From: Branchiostoma floridae
Taxonomy: Eukaryota; Chordata; Leptocardii; Amphioxiformes; Branchiostomatidae
Reading direction: 5' to 3'
Assembly (NCBI RefSeq): GCF_000003815.2
Contig: NC_049990.1
Location: 3,894,202-3,948,332 of the forward strand
Length of the DNA: 54,131 nt
Shown here: piece by piece, positions 21,647 through 34,168 of the stretch
Position numbering within the stretch: the stretch's first letter is position 1
Layout: each line of letters begins with the position of its first letter
Position numbers and translations under genes: made by a program
The notes under the pieces: model-generated
What the model saw: the letters and a program-made list of their open reading frames with translations, nothing else
The model's database searches: none
What the model was told of the DNA's origin: nothing

Positions 21647-24600
21647 ATGGCTGCGATGCTGCACTTGCTGCCATTGTCGCCAACATGGGTGCTACTGGGA
21701 GTCTGTCTTCTGTTCTATTATCTGTACGTACGCCGTAGATGTATCCTTTTGTGTAGTATCTCCGTGCCTTTCTTTGTCTTCTTTTGGTAAGCGGCACAAA
21801 CGACCCAGCACAACTTGATAGAAATGGCCAGCAAAAGTGTATTATGACTGCCAAAAAGGCGAAGAAAGGCCCGGAGGGAAATGCATGTTCTGAATGAGTT
21901 CAGTCAAGGTACGGAATGAGCGATGACTATGTACAGTTCGACTTACATGTTACGTCACCTCACACGTTAGAGTCTAAAACCTGACCTCTGTCCTCTTTAT
22001 CCCGAATGATTCAGGTTTTGTTAAATGACTCTGTTTCAAAGATTTGATTTTGTTTGTCTTCCGCTATGATTCATTGTTATGATATTTATGTTTCACCGTC
22101 ACATTTATCCATTTACCTTGTATCTGTTTGTAAAATAACAGCATCATATTTCTATTGTATGATTCATCACATCCTAAGTCTGTATTCTTTTCTTTTTCAA
22201 AATCACCCCTGTTTGGCTAGAACGACTGCCGGTACATGTATGTGTCGAATTGTTGAATTAATGAATAGATGAATAAGAAAGCATGCGATTGGAAGTTACG
22301 GATAAGCCTTGTAGTGTGTAGTGGAACAAGGGGCACCACGTTTCCTGAGTGGTTCTGTGATTGGGTATATTTTGCAGGGAGTGGTTTCTAGATCTTGTTA
22401 GCCCTGGCTCTTTTAACGCGCCCGAGGAACCTCCTCTTACATGGATCTACATTTGAGATGTCCTGTCCCTGGGCCTGGGACGTGAACTGGTGTCTCCCAG
22501 TTAGACCTACGTCACATTTCCTACCCGTGGCCCGGTCGGGCTGTTTGCGGAAAGTAAATAATTAAAGTTTATGACAATAAATATGATAAGGCATGCTGTT
22601 GAATTATTTTTGATCCGTTTTGTAGTTTTGTTGTCTTTTATATCGTACTTTTCGTTCCCCAAAACTACCCGACCGAGCCCCTTTGTGGAAATGTGACGTT
22701 AGTATTACCAACTAATTAGGACACTCAACTGTAAGAGTCGCTACCAGTTGAGCTACAGGGACATCCCTGCTGATTGGGACTTACATGACAGAAATAAAAT
22801 CAGACTTTTGCAACTCTCTTTGGCACATGAGATTAAAAAAAAGAATATAATCTAAGCTTTGGGGATCTAACGAACGTATTCTTGGTGGGTATGTAATTCT
22901 GTATAGACAAATATGAAAATAGCCATTTGTACTCCATAGTCTTTTGTTAATATATAACACTTTGTTGAAGCCTTAAACGGACCCATGTACAGCGTTTGCC
23001 TTGTCAACATAGTACCTTATGGAACAAAGTACACATGGCGTCAACTAGTTTCATGACAGTTGATTGGTCAAAAACCAGGTAGCAGATAAGTACCTTTAAG
23101 TTAATGTAAATACATGATACTCAACCTTTTGTAACTATTTGTTTTCAGTGGCACAAATATTCCGGTGTTTATCTGTCCTGTGTATATCTCAGAATACCGC
23201 CAGGTATTTGAGAACTTCTTTTCTTATACATCCAGAAGGGTAATAGCCCCCCAAAAAACTTCGAACTTCATCACATTAGCTTGTGATTGATGCATTGATA
23301 GTTAAATTTTGTTCGGCTGAAACAACGCTGGCAAGGCAAAGATTTGGACTATAGCTTCATCGTATTTGTTCAGTGTAGGTGGGGCGCATAGGCAAAGTTC
23401 TGCTGTGTATTGTTATAAGGGCTAGTATCGCAAATAACATACTAAAACATATTTCTCGTTTCTCATAGTTATCTCACATGGCCGTTTCGCACGTTCAAGA
23501 AACTGGGTATTCCCGGTCCGAAGCCGGTCCTGAACTTCGGGAACTTCCTCAGCTACAAGAAGGTGAGTATGAGACGTATGAAAATACAATAAGGCCATGA
23601 TGAATTGATTATATGGATGACATCCTCTGGGAACCCAAAACTGATCCGAGCGTGCGAAGAAAAAAAAAAGTTTGGCAAAAATGTTGCCTTCATCATGAAA
23701 TCTAAGTGTTCAGGAATGTTGAACAATGACTAAACTCATAGAATATAGTAAACCGAAAAACAGATTCTTCATTTGTAATCTTTCGTATCTTCTTAGACCT
23801 TGGAATAATCTGTGACACTAGTATACGTTTTCCGATATGTTTTTGCAATCCACGGCATGTATCTGGACCTGTTTTGTACGATTTTGAGTATGGTTCAAAA
23901 CTTTTTTCTTTGGAAACGGCTGAAAGTTGATGTGTCATCCTTATAATAAAATCAACATGGCCTAAAGAAGAAAAAAGGAGGTGGGTGTGTTGGCATCACT
24001 ATATGCAACTTTTTTTATCAATGAATGAATAAAAAATTTTGCACATTTTTGTCACACTGGACTAAGTACAGCTCAAAACAATACATGCTCAGAGTTAATA
24101 AATACACTGTACATTATGTAGCTAATATCCAATGTACACACCTGTTAGTTAGAGATAAAGAAAGATCTGTGTTTTGCCATGGAAGGTTTATCTAGCTGCA
24201 GTAGACATGTGAAGTTGGCTTACAGTAACATAGTGTATATGGTAGGGAAATGTTTGTGTGTGCCTAAAAACTCTCATACATGTCCAGAAATGGGTCAAAT
24301 GTACGAAGTTAGGATTGACTTACGTCACACGTAATTTCCGACAACTTCTAGCTTCCGACAACTTCCCACAACCGCTAACTTCGTACATGGGGCGGGCCTG
24401 ATGTACGAAGTACGATGTACGAAGTTCAATTTAAGACGTTTTGCCGGATATGTTATGGGTTTTGCTAACTTCGTACATGGGGCGGGCCTTGATGTACGAA
24501 GTACGATGTACGAAGTTAATTTTAAGATGTTTTGTCGGGTATTGCTAACTTCGTACATGGGGTGGGCCTTGATGTACGAAGTACGATGTACGAAGTTAAT

Positions 24601-27600
24601 TTTAAGATGTTTTGTTGGGTATGTTATGTAACATAGGGCTAAGGTAACTTCGTACATCGTACATCGTACACAAACCCTGCCCATCTGTACGAAGTTAGAT
24701 TTTGTAACATAGGGCTAAGGTAACTTCGTACATCGTACACCAACTCTGCCCATCTGTATGAAGTTAGATTTTGTAACATAGGGCTAAGGTAACTTCGTAC
24801 ATCGTACATCGTACATCAAGGCCCACCCCACCCAATGTACGAAGTACGATGTACGAAGTTAGCCATAGTCAAGACATTATAACTTCGTACATCGTACTTC
24901 GTACATTAGGTCAGCCCCATGTACGAAGTTAACCTAGCTACGTCACAGATAATTGTCGACGTTCCCCGAACTTTGCCGACAGCGGTTGTGGGAAGTTGTC
25001 GGAAGCTAGAATTTGTCGGAAATTACGTGTGACGTAAGTCAATCCTAACTTCGTACATTTGACCCATTTCTGGACATGTATGGAGGTATGTCTGCCTTTG
25101 TCTCTCTCTCTGTCTCTCTCTCTCCGTCTCTCTGTCTCTGTCTCTCTCTCTCTGTGTCTATCTGTCTCTCTCTCTCTGTCTCTGTCTCTCTCTGTCTCTG
25201 TCTCTCCCTCTCCCTCTCTCTCTCTCTCTCTCGCTCTCACTCTCTCTCTCTCTCTCTTGCAAGTCTAGTTGTTCCGTCTATAGAACCAGCAATTCTTATT
25301 TCCGATTCCTTTTCATATCAGGGATCACACGTTTTCGACATGGATTGCTATAAGAAGTACGGAAAAGTCTATGGGTGAGTACCGTGTAAATTGAAAGCCA
25401 GTTATTGGATGCTTCGTTTCATAGAAATGGAACTAGAAGCTTCTAACGAATGTAATTGCAAACGATGTGCTACTGTTTAGATAGTTATAAAACTACATTG
25501 AACATTGTGTATTTATTTTTATTGTAGAGTTGTGTCTGTTATCTTTAACGTTATGGTCATTCCTTTGCTTATCCTGCGAATGCACAATTATAACATTTTG
25601 CCTGTCAGAATCTATGAAGGCCGGCAGCCTATCCTGATGATTGGGGACCTGGGACTGATCAAGGAGATCACAGTAAAACAGTTCCATAAGTTTAACAACA
25701 GGCAGGTGTGTATTGTATTTTATACATAACACCTTGGTTCCATTATGACAAATAGATTTTCTATTGTCTTTACTTGATCGGCTTTCCCGTATAACTGTCA
25801 CATACTGTTTATTTTCTCATTAAACAAATAACATTACAAATAAGAATAACACAGCTCGGCAAATAAGATTACAAATAAGAATAACACAGCTTGGCAATCT
25901 ACAATGTTGACCAAGGAACAAAAATGAGCCTCCTTTCTGCTTTGACTATTTCATCTTTTTTTGCAGGATTTAGGGTCCATCTTGAAACCGTTCGCTGGCA
26001 GCTTATTTGTGCTGAAGGACACCGACTGGAAGAGGGTTCGGGGGGCCATCTCACCGACATTGAGCTCGAGCAAACTCAAACAGGTACTTTTTATTATACG
26101 TTTAGTTATTACTACCGCTACTTGAAAACAATTTTCACGAAGGATTTGAATTAGTATGTGGATAGACGTGCAAACGTTAGGTGTGGCGTGTCGTTCAGTG
26201 TAATATAACCAGCTGCAGCCGCGCCGCGTGTCTGCGAAGCTGGTGTGTTACGCCGAGGGGCTTTTATACCGGCTATATAGATACAGATACAGATACAGTC
26301 TATTTGCATGTGTTTATGTAAAGAAATTCAATTCAATTGTGTATACAGAAAACAGTCTTGAATTTGGCCATGATTTTCTCGCATTGATGAATTATGATTA
26401 GAAAACATACTAATCAACATGGAAGTTTGTGTCCAAAGCATATGTCCATGACACAATGGACTGCTTATGTCTCCTCACAGATGTTCGTGCTTGTAGAGAA
26501 ATGTGCAGACGGTCTGGTCTCCAGTCTGACGNNNNNNNNNNNNNNNNNNNNNNNNNNNNNNNNNNNNNNNNNNNNNNNNNNNNNNNNNNNNNNNNNNNNN
26601 NNNNNNNNNNNNNNNNNNNNNNNNNNNNNNNGACACACATACACAAACATACGCACAGACACAGAAGCACACAGACAAACACACAGACGCAAGCACGCAT
26701 GCACACACACTGACACACACACACACAGATACTGCGTACATACTCAGTAAAACACACACATACACACGTACATACACACAGACACATTCACACACGCGCG
26801 TGCAAACACACACACACACATACATTCACACTCACACACACACATAACTACACACACGCACACACATGTACACACAGACACAAACACACACACAGAAAAG
26901 ACAATTTACAAGGAGAGGAACTGTTCGTCTCTATCTCCCTCATGATCACAGTGTAATATATATTTATTCTGCAGGATTTTCTCTGCCTACGCCATGGACG
27001 TGATTTCCAGCACGGCGTTCGGCGTGGATATAGACGCGCTCAACAACCCGGACCATCCTTTTGTGACCCACGCCAAGGCGATATTTGACATGAATCTCCT
27101 CAAAATGTATTTATATATCATGGGTGAGTGTTGTACTCACATTACGTTATCCATCCATCCATCCATCCATCCATCCATCCATCCATCCATCCATCCATCC
27201 ATCCATCCATCCATCCATCCATCCATCCATCCATCCATCCATCCATCCATCCATCCATCCATCCATCCATCCATCCATCCATCCATCCATCCATCCATCC
27301 ATCCATCCATCCATCTATCCATCCATCCAATTTTATTCGCCTCTGTCTACATACAATTATGTTCCATAACTGTCTTTCTGTTCATATAGCAACATACGAC
27401 AAATGCATGAGCACAGTTTATGGCAGCAATGTTCGTTCATAGGGACAAAAACTCTCCAACAAAATTTGAATCTTGCCTATTTGTTTCTTCCCCGCTACAG
27501 TTCCGCCTCCATTCAACTACCTGTTCACACTCTGGGGATTTACCTTCTTCCCGAAGTTCGCCACGGACTTTTTCAAACATACCGTGGAAAGAGTCATGAA

Positions 27601-30599
27601 GATGAGACAAGACAGTGCGGATAATACCGTAAGACCACATTCCTGAAAGACTTAAGTATCTAGAATTCTCATCAATCTTAGTATAAAAGATATCGTTTGT
27701 TTCTTCTCCTCTCCTCTGTAGTAAAGAAATTAAGTCAATGACCTTGACCAGGAGGCTGTCACCATAGTTACTGGTAAAGTAGGAATTATGTAGCAAGCGG
27801 CAGGACGGAGCATGAGGGGCTGGTCACTATGTACAGTAGAAGCAAGTTAATTGCACAACGGATTATCGCACGCAGCTGTTAATTGCACGAAATCGCCAAA
27901 TCCGTGGTGGTGTGGTCCAGCTTAACAACTTCGCTTTAGTTGCACAATTCGGATAATTGCACGAAATGCACTGGTAAATGGGGTGTGCAATTAAGCGGCT
28001 TCTACTGCACATGGATGTGTTTGAACAAGAAGAAACTGAGCAGTAGGCTAGCTAGACCATATAAAGGTTAAAAGTATTTGCTTCATAGGCTAGACCATAA
28101 GGAGGTTAGTATTTTGTATGCTTGCCTGGAGGGGAGGGAGTTCTTTTCCGGAGCTGCACAGAAAGTGCCTGGTGCCTACCCTTAGCATCTTCATTGATTA
28201 ATCTTTTAAACAAATTTTGATCACAAAGGTTTCTGCAAGAGGGACTGAAGCATGTATATTTTTAAAATCTTGGCAAAAATTGTGACTTTTGGCATGCTTT
28301 GACCTGTGAATGACCTTCATATTCAAGACATGGACTGGTCCATTAGGAGAGGGGGTGAAATCATGACATCATGACAATCATCTGGCTGTAGCTCGTTAAA
28401 ATGCCTGAATTGAACTCGGGCTTTTATAGCCAAAACAAACCTGACAAATCCAGCTTTGCAGTGGGGGTAAAAACTTGAGGTTTGAAATGTAAGTAAATGT
28501 GTATTTAAGTGATTGATTTGCATGTCTTAACCACGTAGGGCATGGGAAATCCGATTTAGAACTAGAAGCCCCTCCCCTGAAAACTCTTACTTAACTCTGA
28601 AAACTCTGTATGTCATTTTTTCAGGAACGAGTGGACTTTCTCCAGCTGATGCTCAAGGCCCACAACAAGCACCGAGACGAGACGGCAAACGGTGCGACTC
28701 TTGGTAAGTAAGGCAAATTATTTGTATTACGGAGCACACACACACACATACATACATACATACAGACACACACATGCAGGTACACACACACACACACAGG
28801 CACACAGACACAAACACACCACACACAGGCACACACACACACATTCACACATTCACAAATACACACATACACACACACACACGCCGTAACATATGATGCA
28901 TCGTAATGTTATATTCTGAATTCTGTCGATCGAAAATCCAGTTCACTGGCACTGTCTTTTTGTCTTTATCTAACATCTAGGTCCAGGACTGTCCAAACAG
29001 GAGATCGTAGGGAACTCGATGATATTCTGGCTGGTCGGCTACGACACCACCGCCAACACCATCGCACTCACGGCCTACAACCTCGCACTGAGTCAGGAGG
29101 CACAGGACAGGGCCGCGGGGGAGATCCACAGAGTGGTACAGAATCGGGTGAGTTCCTCTCATGGGACGTCTTGTAACACTAAAAATACTTTTTTGTTGTA
29201 ATTCATGAATATTCATGAATAGTCATTAAATTATGACTAAATCATGATGACTTATTATTAGAGTCTTTTGATGTTGCACACAGCCTGGCTGCATTCCTTA
29301 TACCTTTGTTTAACTAGCATCCGTCGTAGAAAATGTTTACTTTTGAAGGATTGTTTCTTACCCAGGGGAAGCTCGACTACGAGGCAGTCCATGAGCTGCA
29401 CTACCTGGAGATGTGCGTCAACGAGACGCTGAGGATCTACCCCGGGGCAAAGAGGTTTGTTATCTGTCTGTTTATTTGTTTATTCTGCCCTTCAACATAC
29501 TCATTTTCAAACTGTATTCGTCTCTAAATCACCTTTTTCTCTAGGTTATGTACTATATTTTCTATTTACAGTTATTTAACGAGAATGAGACAACTAGCAG
29601 GAATTGCTTACTAGTATCTGACACCCAGACAATGAAAATGAGACTAAAGTTGATAAAAAATATTGCAATAACAACACGAAAGAAGCAAATAGATCTGGAT
29701 CTAGGAACATAAAGTTGGTGCAAAAACTTATGATGAGCTTCTCGTGAATAATGAAGGTTCAAAGTTTATAAAAACAAAGAAGATTCACCCTTTTTTTTAT
29801 TTTCAGGTTTGACCGTGTCTGTAGGGAGGACGCTGATATCAACGGTCTGCATATTCCAGCGGGAATGAACATTAACTTCCCTGTGTGGGTCATCCACCAT
29901 GACCCTGAACTCTGGCCGGAACCGGACAAGTTCAAGCCTGAGAGGTTGGTTTTTCTATTTCTTCGTTTGTTTGTTTCTTTGTTTTGCGTACATTGTGAGT
30001 AGCCTTTCACCCATCGACTTTGTACAGCAAGTGCAAATTGGCTCGGTGGGACTGATATATGAATATCCATCCACTCACACCATGGGACCTGTTTTATTAG
30101 CAATGGGTGTTGTTTGTATCGTACTTGATAGAGAGGGTAGAAGGAGACAAACAGACAGACATACAGACAGGCATTAGAGATAAAGAAAAAGGCAGATAAA
30201 GGCGGAAAAAGACAGTGAGGAAGAGGCCATCGACTACCTTTTTGCTATTTTGGAAATGGAATACACACTGTGACCTACTCATTCATTGTGACTATTCCTG
30301 CCCAGGTTTTCAAAGGAAGAAATAGCAACCCGAGATCCGTACGCCTTCCTTACGTTTGGGGTCGGACCTAGAGCCTGTGTGGGCATGCGCCTAGCCATGC
30401 TGGAGATCAAACTGGCGCTGGCCAAAGTCTTGGAGAAGTTCCGTTTCGTCACGTGCGAGAAGACTGAGGTAACCAGCACCTTCGCGGTGTCTTGTCTTTT
30501 ATCACCTCAGTTGAATGGGAGGTGTTTTTGTTTGATGTTTCTGTCTGTCTTCCTACTTGCCTGTGTCTTAGAGTATACTTGAATGTGCGTATGTGTGTA

Positions 30600-30655
<56 letters not shown>

Positions 30656-30860
30656 AAGAGGATGCCATCCATAAAATTAAGTCACTGTGGCCTTACCTGA
30701 GGATAAGTCATTCTTTTTCGCAAAAAAATAATCGATATCTTACAAGGAGGTCCATCCTTTCCAGATTCCCCTTCGTCTGGCAAACAACAACGGGAACAAG
30801 GTAGAGGGTGGCGTGTGGCTGAAGGTGGAGGCTCGCGGCCAGGCTCCAAGCAGTGTATAA
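21647..30860 (+). CDS. Cytochrome P450, CYP3-like, 14 exons, one exon cut by gap (gene C)
   Basis: ER-anchored monooxygenase, about 511 aa if the gapped exon has the 89 nt seen in its paralogues. Exons: 21647-21723, 23469-23562, 25322-25374, 25609-25705, 25967-26083, 26481-26531 (then N), 26975-27123, 27501-27628, 28625-28703, 28981-29147, 29366-29454, 29807-29944, 30306-30468, 30765-30860. Start [18 protein letters not shown] opens the membrane anchor, followed by GIPGPKP, WKRVR, ExxR (about 370-373) and haem loop [10 protein letters not shown] (Cys about 450). Oddities: the I-helix reads VGYDTT rather than A/G-G-x-[DE]-TT, the residue before the haem loop is Thr instead of Pro, and exon 12 is diverged from all three paralogues ([18 protein letters not shown]). 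Gene D is its nearest relative in most exons. Function is probably intact but the I-helix change could alter activity. Confidence 0.9.
22508..22701. mobile_element. MITE, ACGTCACATTT family, copy 2
   Basis: TACGTCACATTTCCTACCCG at the left and AATGTGACGTTA at the right, with GCCCGGTCGGGCTGTTT and an inverted partner. In intron 1 of gene C. Confidence 0.65.
24275..25082. mobile_element. Foldback element with 102-bp arms and CTTCGTACA arrays
   Basis: Arms 24275-24376 and 24981-25082 are inverted copies with one mismatch in 102 nt (starting CATACATGTCCAGAAATGGG). The 604-bp core is an array of short inverted words: CTTCGTACA or its complement occurs about 20 times, often in the composite ATGTACGAAGTACGATGTAC, separated by GGGGCGGGCC, TTTTAAGATGTTTTG and ACATAGGGCTAAGG modules repeated about three times each. 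There is no ORF of note, and I see no target duplication. It lies in intron 2 of gene C and would fold into an almost continuous hairpin. Confidence 0.85.
25089..25256 (+). repeat. (CT)n-rich polypyrimidine tract
   Basis: About 168 nt of TCTC/TGTC repeats directly follow the foldback element and precede exon 3 of gene C by 65 bp. The opposite strand is polypurine, so a triplex-prone tract. The overlapping ORFs are low-complexity. Confidence 0.85.
26532..26631. other. Assembly gap of exactly 100 N
   Basis: One hundred Ns, the conventional size for a gap of unknown length, cut exon 6 of gene C after 51 of an expected 89 nt. The right flank is a (CA)n microsatellite, a likely cause of the break. 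Confidence 0.98.
26632..26896 (+). repeat. (CA)n-rich compound microsatellite
   Basis: ACACACA with interspersed ACACAT/ACACAG variants, starting at the gap edge, in intron 6 of gene C. Confidence 0.9.
27149..27329 (+). repeat. (ATCC)n microsatellite, about 45 units
   Basis: Nearly uninterrupted tetranucleotide repeat in intron 7 of gene C. All six frames give repetitive ORFs (IHPS / MDGW), none a gene. Confidence 0.97.
27834..28007. mobile_element. pogo-like MITE
   Basis: Ends CAGTAGAAGC (27834) and GCTTCTACTG (27998-28007), extending into TTAATTGCACA on both arms, with TA on the left flank and a mutated CA on the right. Internal copies of AATTGCACGAAAT are typical of pogo/Tigger-type ends. 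There is no transposase. In intron 8 of gene C. Confidence 0.65.
28735..28882 (+). repeat. (CA)n compound microsatellite
   Basis: CA-rich with CATA and CAGG interruptions in intron 9 of gene C, starting about 30 bp after the exon 9 donor. Confidence 0.9.
30593..30654 (+). repeat. (GT)n microsatellite
   Basis: GT repeat in intron 13 of gene C. It is followed by a piece (about 30659-30700) of the GGATGACATCC / TTAATTTTATGG arm also found at 10172 and 23611. Confidence 0.85.
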
Positions 30861-30937
30861 TCTTCATGTAGTTTGAATTTATTGGTTTTTAAAGGGGCAT
30901 TCTAATCCAGAAAGAAGTGTTATTGGTTTTAGGAAGT

Positions 30938-30943
30938 AATAAA
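30938..30943 (+). promoter_or_regulatory. Candidate polyadenylation signal of gene C
   Basis: AATAAA 78 nt after the stop codon, well placed for a short 3' UTR. Confidence 0.5.
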
Positions 30944-32089
30944 TGCATACAAATTCGCATTATACGGTAATGTACAATCAACAGTGCACTTAACTGAAGT
31001 GTGTAGTAATTCATTGTACTATTGATTGGCTGTATATCTTTTTACCTAATGGACTAAATACAGTATCCAAGGTATCCAAAGCAAATCGAAGGTATCCAAG
31101 ACACCTTAGTGTCATGTAACAAATGTTTGCCCACATAAGCTTCCTGAATCTGCCAAGAATCTTTAAGTTATATCTAAACATAGTTATTTTTTCACATTTC
31201 AGTACCTAGACAGTAACTGTCCAGACCAAAAATTGACAGCAGCAGAACGCAGTACATTACTACAACTTCTCTTCTCTTCCGGTTGAAGCGACCGCAATCA
31301 TCTCGTTGATTATTCTGTCGCTTATGGGTGGTCAAGGGTCGAGGCCACCGGCCAAGGTTTTAGGTTGTCACATACGCACGGAGACCATTGACACAAACGT
31401 GTCAGTGGTAGAGGCTTCGACAGCCACTTGTGGTAGCAGGTTCCAATCACTTATAGTGCGCGGCAAGAAAGAGGCCTTGCGGTACAATGTAACTAGTATC
31501 CCTATTGTTTCCATTGAAGTACATCAATCAGTATATCTAAAAAATGTATTTCATATACTATAGCTATCTTTAACTTATGTTCCAGACGTGGCCAATTTAC
31601 GTAGTGTGCAAATGAGTAATCAATATTTATTGATAGACCTTGTACCTTGTAATAGTTATGATAAGATAATTGTATTAACATACCGGAAGAAGTATCCGTA
31701 CTTTTTGAGTGTAAATAAAATTCACAATTATCCAGCACATGTATCCATGTTTTGTTACATGAGTTCAACAAGCCATTCGTAAATAAGAGTGGCGTGTCTT
31801 ATCTTCTGGAAGTAATGAACTCAACTGAAAAGTGGAATTCGCCATTGTTTTCGAGGCGATCCATGGATTATACAGTATACAACCTATTTGTGGTGCTCTG
31901 ATACTTACAGAGTTCAACTGTTGTAAAAAGATAAATACAGCAGATGCAAACATTTCTATAGAATTACTTTCTGCCGACCTCATACCAGAAGAAAAAAAAA
32001 ATTCACGAGTCTTAGTGGCAAGTGTGCAGATGTTGACACACTGGCAACACCAAATCTGTAGGTGTTTTTGGTACCTTTAGACAGATTAG

Positions 32090-32205
32090 CCGTGAAGCTC
32101 GGTGGGCGTCACTCCACCGTCATGGGGGCAGGGGCATGGCGAGTATTTAACTCAGGACCTACTGATTCTGATTCCAACGCTCTAGCCGTTGCGCCACACA
32201 GACAC
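32090..32205 (-). repeat. tRNA-derived SINE fragment
   Basis: The minus strand begins with an A box within TGGCGCAACGGCTAGAGCG, followed by a degenerate B box (GAGTTAAATACTC) and the GCCCACCGAGC region. Confidence 0.55.
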
Positions 32206-32673
32206 AGACATACCAGAAGACACTGTGACAATAGATGTTTTATTTCAGATGAAACAAAACTGGACAGTAAATTGTACGTCACATTCTATTGCGCCTTCGC
32301 TAAGATGAAGGTTTTCTTTTTTTATAAGTAAAGACAAGTATCTACATATAGATACATGTCTAATTTGTATAATCAATGAAGAACAGTTTTATGTCATTGG
32401 TGTTAAATATACATATAACATATGTAATTGGTTCAAAGAACATGCACAGAATATGCAAATTGTGCAAAATGGTCCTAATTTTCATTATCAACAAAAATGT
32501 ATAATATCTGAATTTCATCATTTGAACAGAGAAATGTGACTCTCATTAGGCATAAACTTTAAATTCTATTTACATGATTAAGGTAATGTTAGAATAGCTG
32601 ATTTTAATAGTATTCATGTACTTTAGGTAGGACCAAAAGAAGAAATAAGCTAACAGAAATGTCAAGATAATGT

Positions 32674-32829
32674 ACCGATCCCAAAGCCCCCTGTTCGATC
32701 ATGGTTCTATTTCGAACACCTCCGTCAAAAATAGACATTTCTGTCCAATGGGGCAGTTTTTGACGGATGTGTTCGAAATAGCCTGATAGGGGGTTCTATC
32801 TGTTCGATATGGCGTTCGACAGGATCGGT
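32674..32829. repeat. Palindromic element, ACCGATCC ends
   Basis: CTATTTCGAACAC-TCCGTCAAAAA (32707-32731) is inverted at 32757-32781. Outer ACCGATCC and GGATCGGT close the structure. No ORF. Confidence 0.6.
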
Positions 32830-33123
32830 CCATTGTGGATCCAAATAAGGTCAATGTAAAGTCAGAGATAGGTACAGAAGCCTGGCATTCAGACAAATTT
32901 AGAATACATGTATTACAATCACCACATCTGCTTGGAGATTATTTAGAAGTGACAAGAGTTGAAAATTTTACAACAAACACACTTCAAAATGAAGTGCACT
33001 TCGTCGTAGAAGTATGTTAATGATATAATATTCTATTCAGTCAGCTAGAAAGTAGATTCCCTCGCATGAGGCATATCAGTCGCACTAAAAATATTATGGT
33101 CCTCAAACGGACTATTGCTAAAC

Positions 33124-33398
33124 CCATACAATCCTACATATTAACTACAATACCGAAAGAGGTGCGAAACCGAACTTCTATGCTAGACTAGACCTATGAT
33201 ACTTTTACATATATGTTTTGTCTTTGCTGTACGTAGCTCGGTTAGGCAAATATGTACTTCATATAATCCTACATGTTCACTATTACCAAGAAGTGAGAGG
33301 AAGCTAATCATAACCTCTATGCTAGACTACACCTATGATAGTTACATGTATGTTTTGTCTTTGCTGTGACCTGTACGTAGCTCGGTGGGGCAAAGATG
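33124..33398 (+). repeat. Tandem duplication, two ~135-bp units
   Basis: Both units run from ATCCTACAT through TATGCTAGACTA, GTTTTGTCTTTGCTG and GTAGCTCGGT to GTACTT, with small indels between them. Confidence 0.6.
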
Positions 33399-33476
33399 TA
33401 CTTTTAAGAGTCTGTGGATACATTCATCCTTCATTAGATAGGACAAGTAGTATTCTTTTCTTAAATAGGAAGCATC

Positions 33477-33738
33477 TAAGGTCTTCATTACTGAAGTGAT
33501 TAAACTGTAATATCCAACACCAAAATTGGACACCCAAATTTTCGACTGAACAGCACCAGTCTTTGTCAAGAAATGAACAATCCACTGCTGTCGTGACGTC
33601 ACGTTATGCAGAGAGAACCCGTGACTCAGTAAGCAGTGCCATATGGTGGGTCCAATTTTTGTGTTGGATATTACAGTTAAATCACTTCAGTAATGACTTC
33701 TACCAACACAGATGAACTTTCAAGTTAAGGTCTTCATT
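33477..33738. mobile_element. Short dispersed element, copy 2, with perfect 13-bp duplication
   Basis: TAAGGTCTTCATT at 33477-33489 and 33726-33738 is a perfect 13-bp direct repeat around a 236-bp body. The body has inverted arms (GAAGTGATTAAACTGTAATA and its mirror) and ends in ATGAACTTTCAAGT, as in copy 1 at 1063-1310. It lies 23 bp beyond the stop codon of gene D, so within its 3' UTR. Confidence 0.7.
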
Positions 33739-33761
33739 GTTTTCCTTGGCCGCACCACCGG

Positions 33762-34124
33762 TTAGGCTGAAGACATGCGGACCCTGGGAGTGTGTGTGCG
33801 CGCCTCCACCTTCAACCACACGCCGCCTGTCACCTGATTACCGTTATTGTTCTCCAGACGAAGGGGAACCTGAGAACAATGGACATTAGCTTATCAATAA
33901 GTAACCGTGTACAGCAACGTTTCATTTCAACGTTTTTGTTTCGAGAGGAGAGGGAGAGAGACTGAGAAAATGACAGATATGTCTAACCTACATCGACGTA
34001 AAATGACAGATAAATAAGTAGAGAGAAAGAATGTCAGATATATAGATGTACATGTAGATGGTTCAACTGTAGTAGATCACGATAGATAGATGGAAACACA
34101 GAAAGATGTGATAGATGTGATAGA

Positions 34125-34168
<44 letters not shown>

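Larger units (their letters stand above)
30861..33761. other. Convergent spacer between genes C and D
   Basis: Contains both 3' ends, a SINE fragment (32090-32205), a palindromic element (32674-32829), a roughly 135-bp tandem duplication (33124-33398) and element copy 2 (33477-33738). I see no gene. Confidence 0.5.

Noticed and set aside
24880-24915. loxP-like words (ATAACTTCGTA...) suggesting vector contamination or a Cre-type site
   Set aside because: The match to loxP stops after ten bases, the spacing is wrong, and the word is part of about 20 mirrored copies inside a foldback element.
27149-27369. IHPS- and MDGW-repeat proteins
   Set aside because: They are six-frame readings of an (ATCC)n tract.
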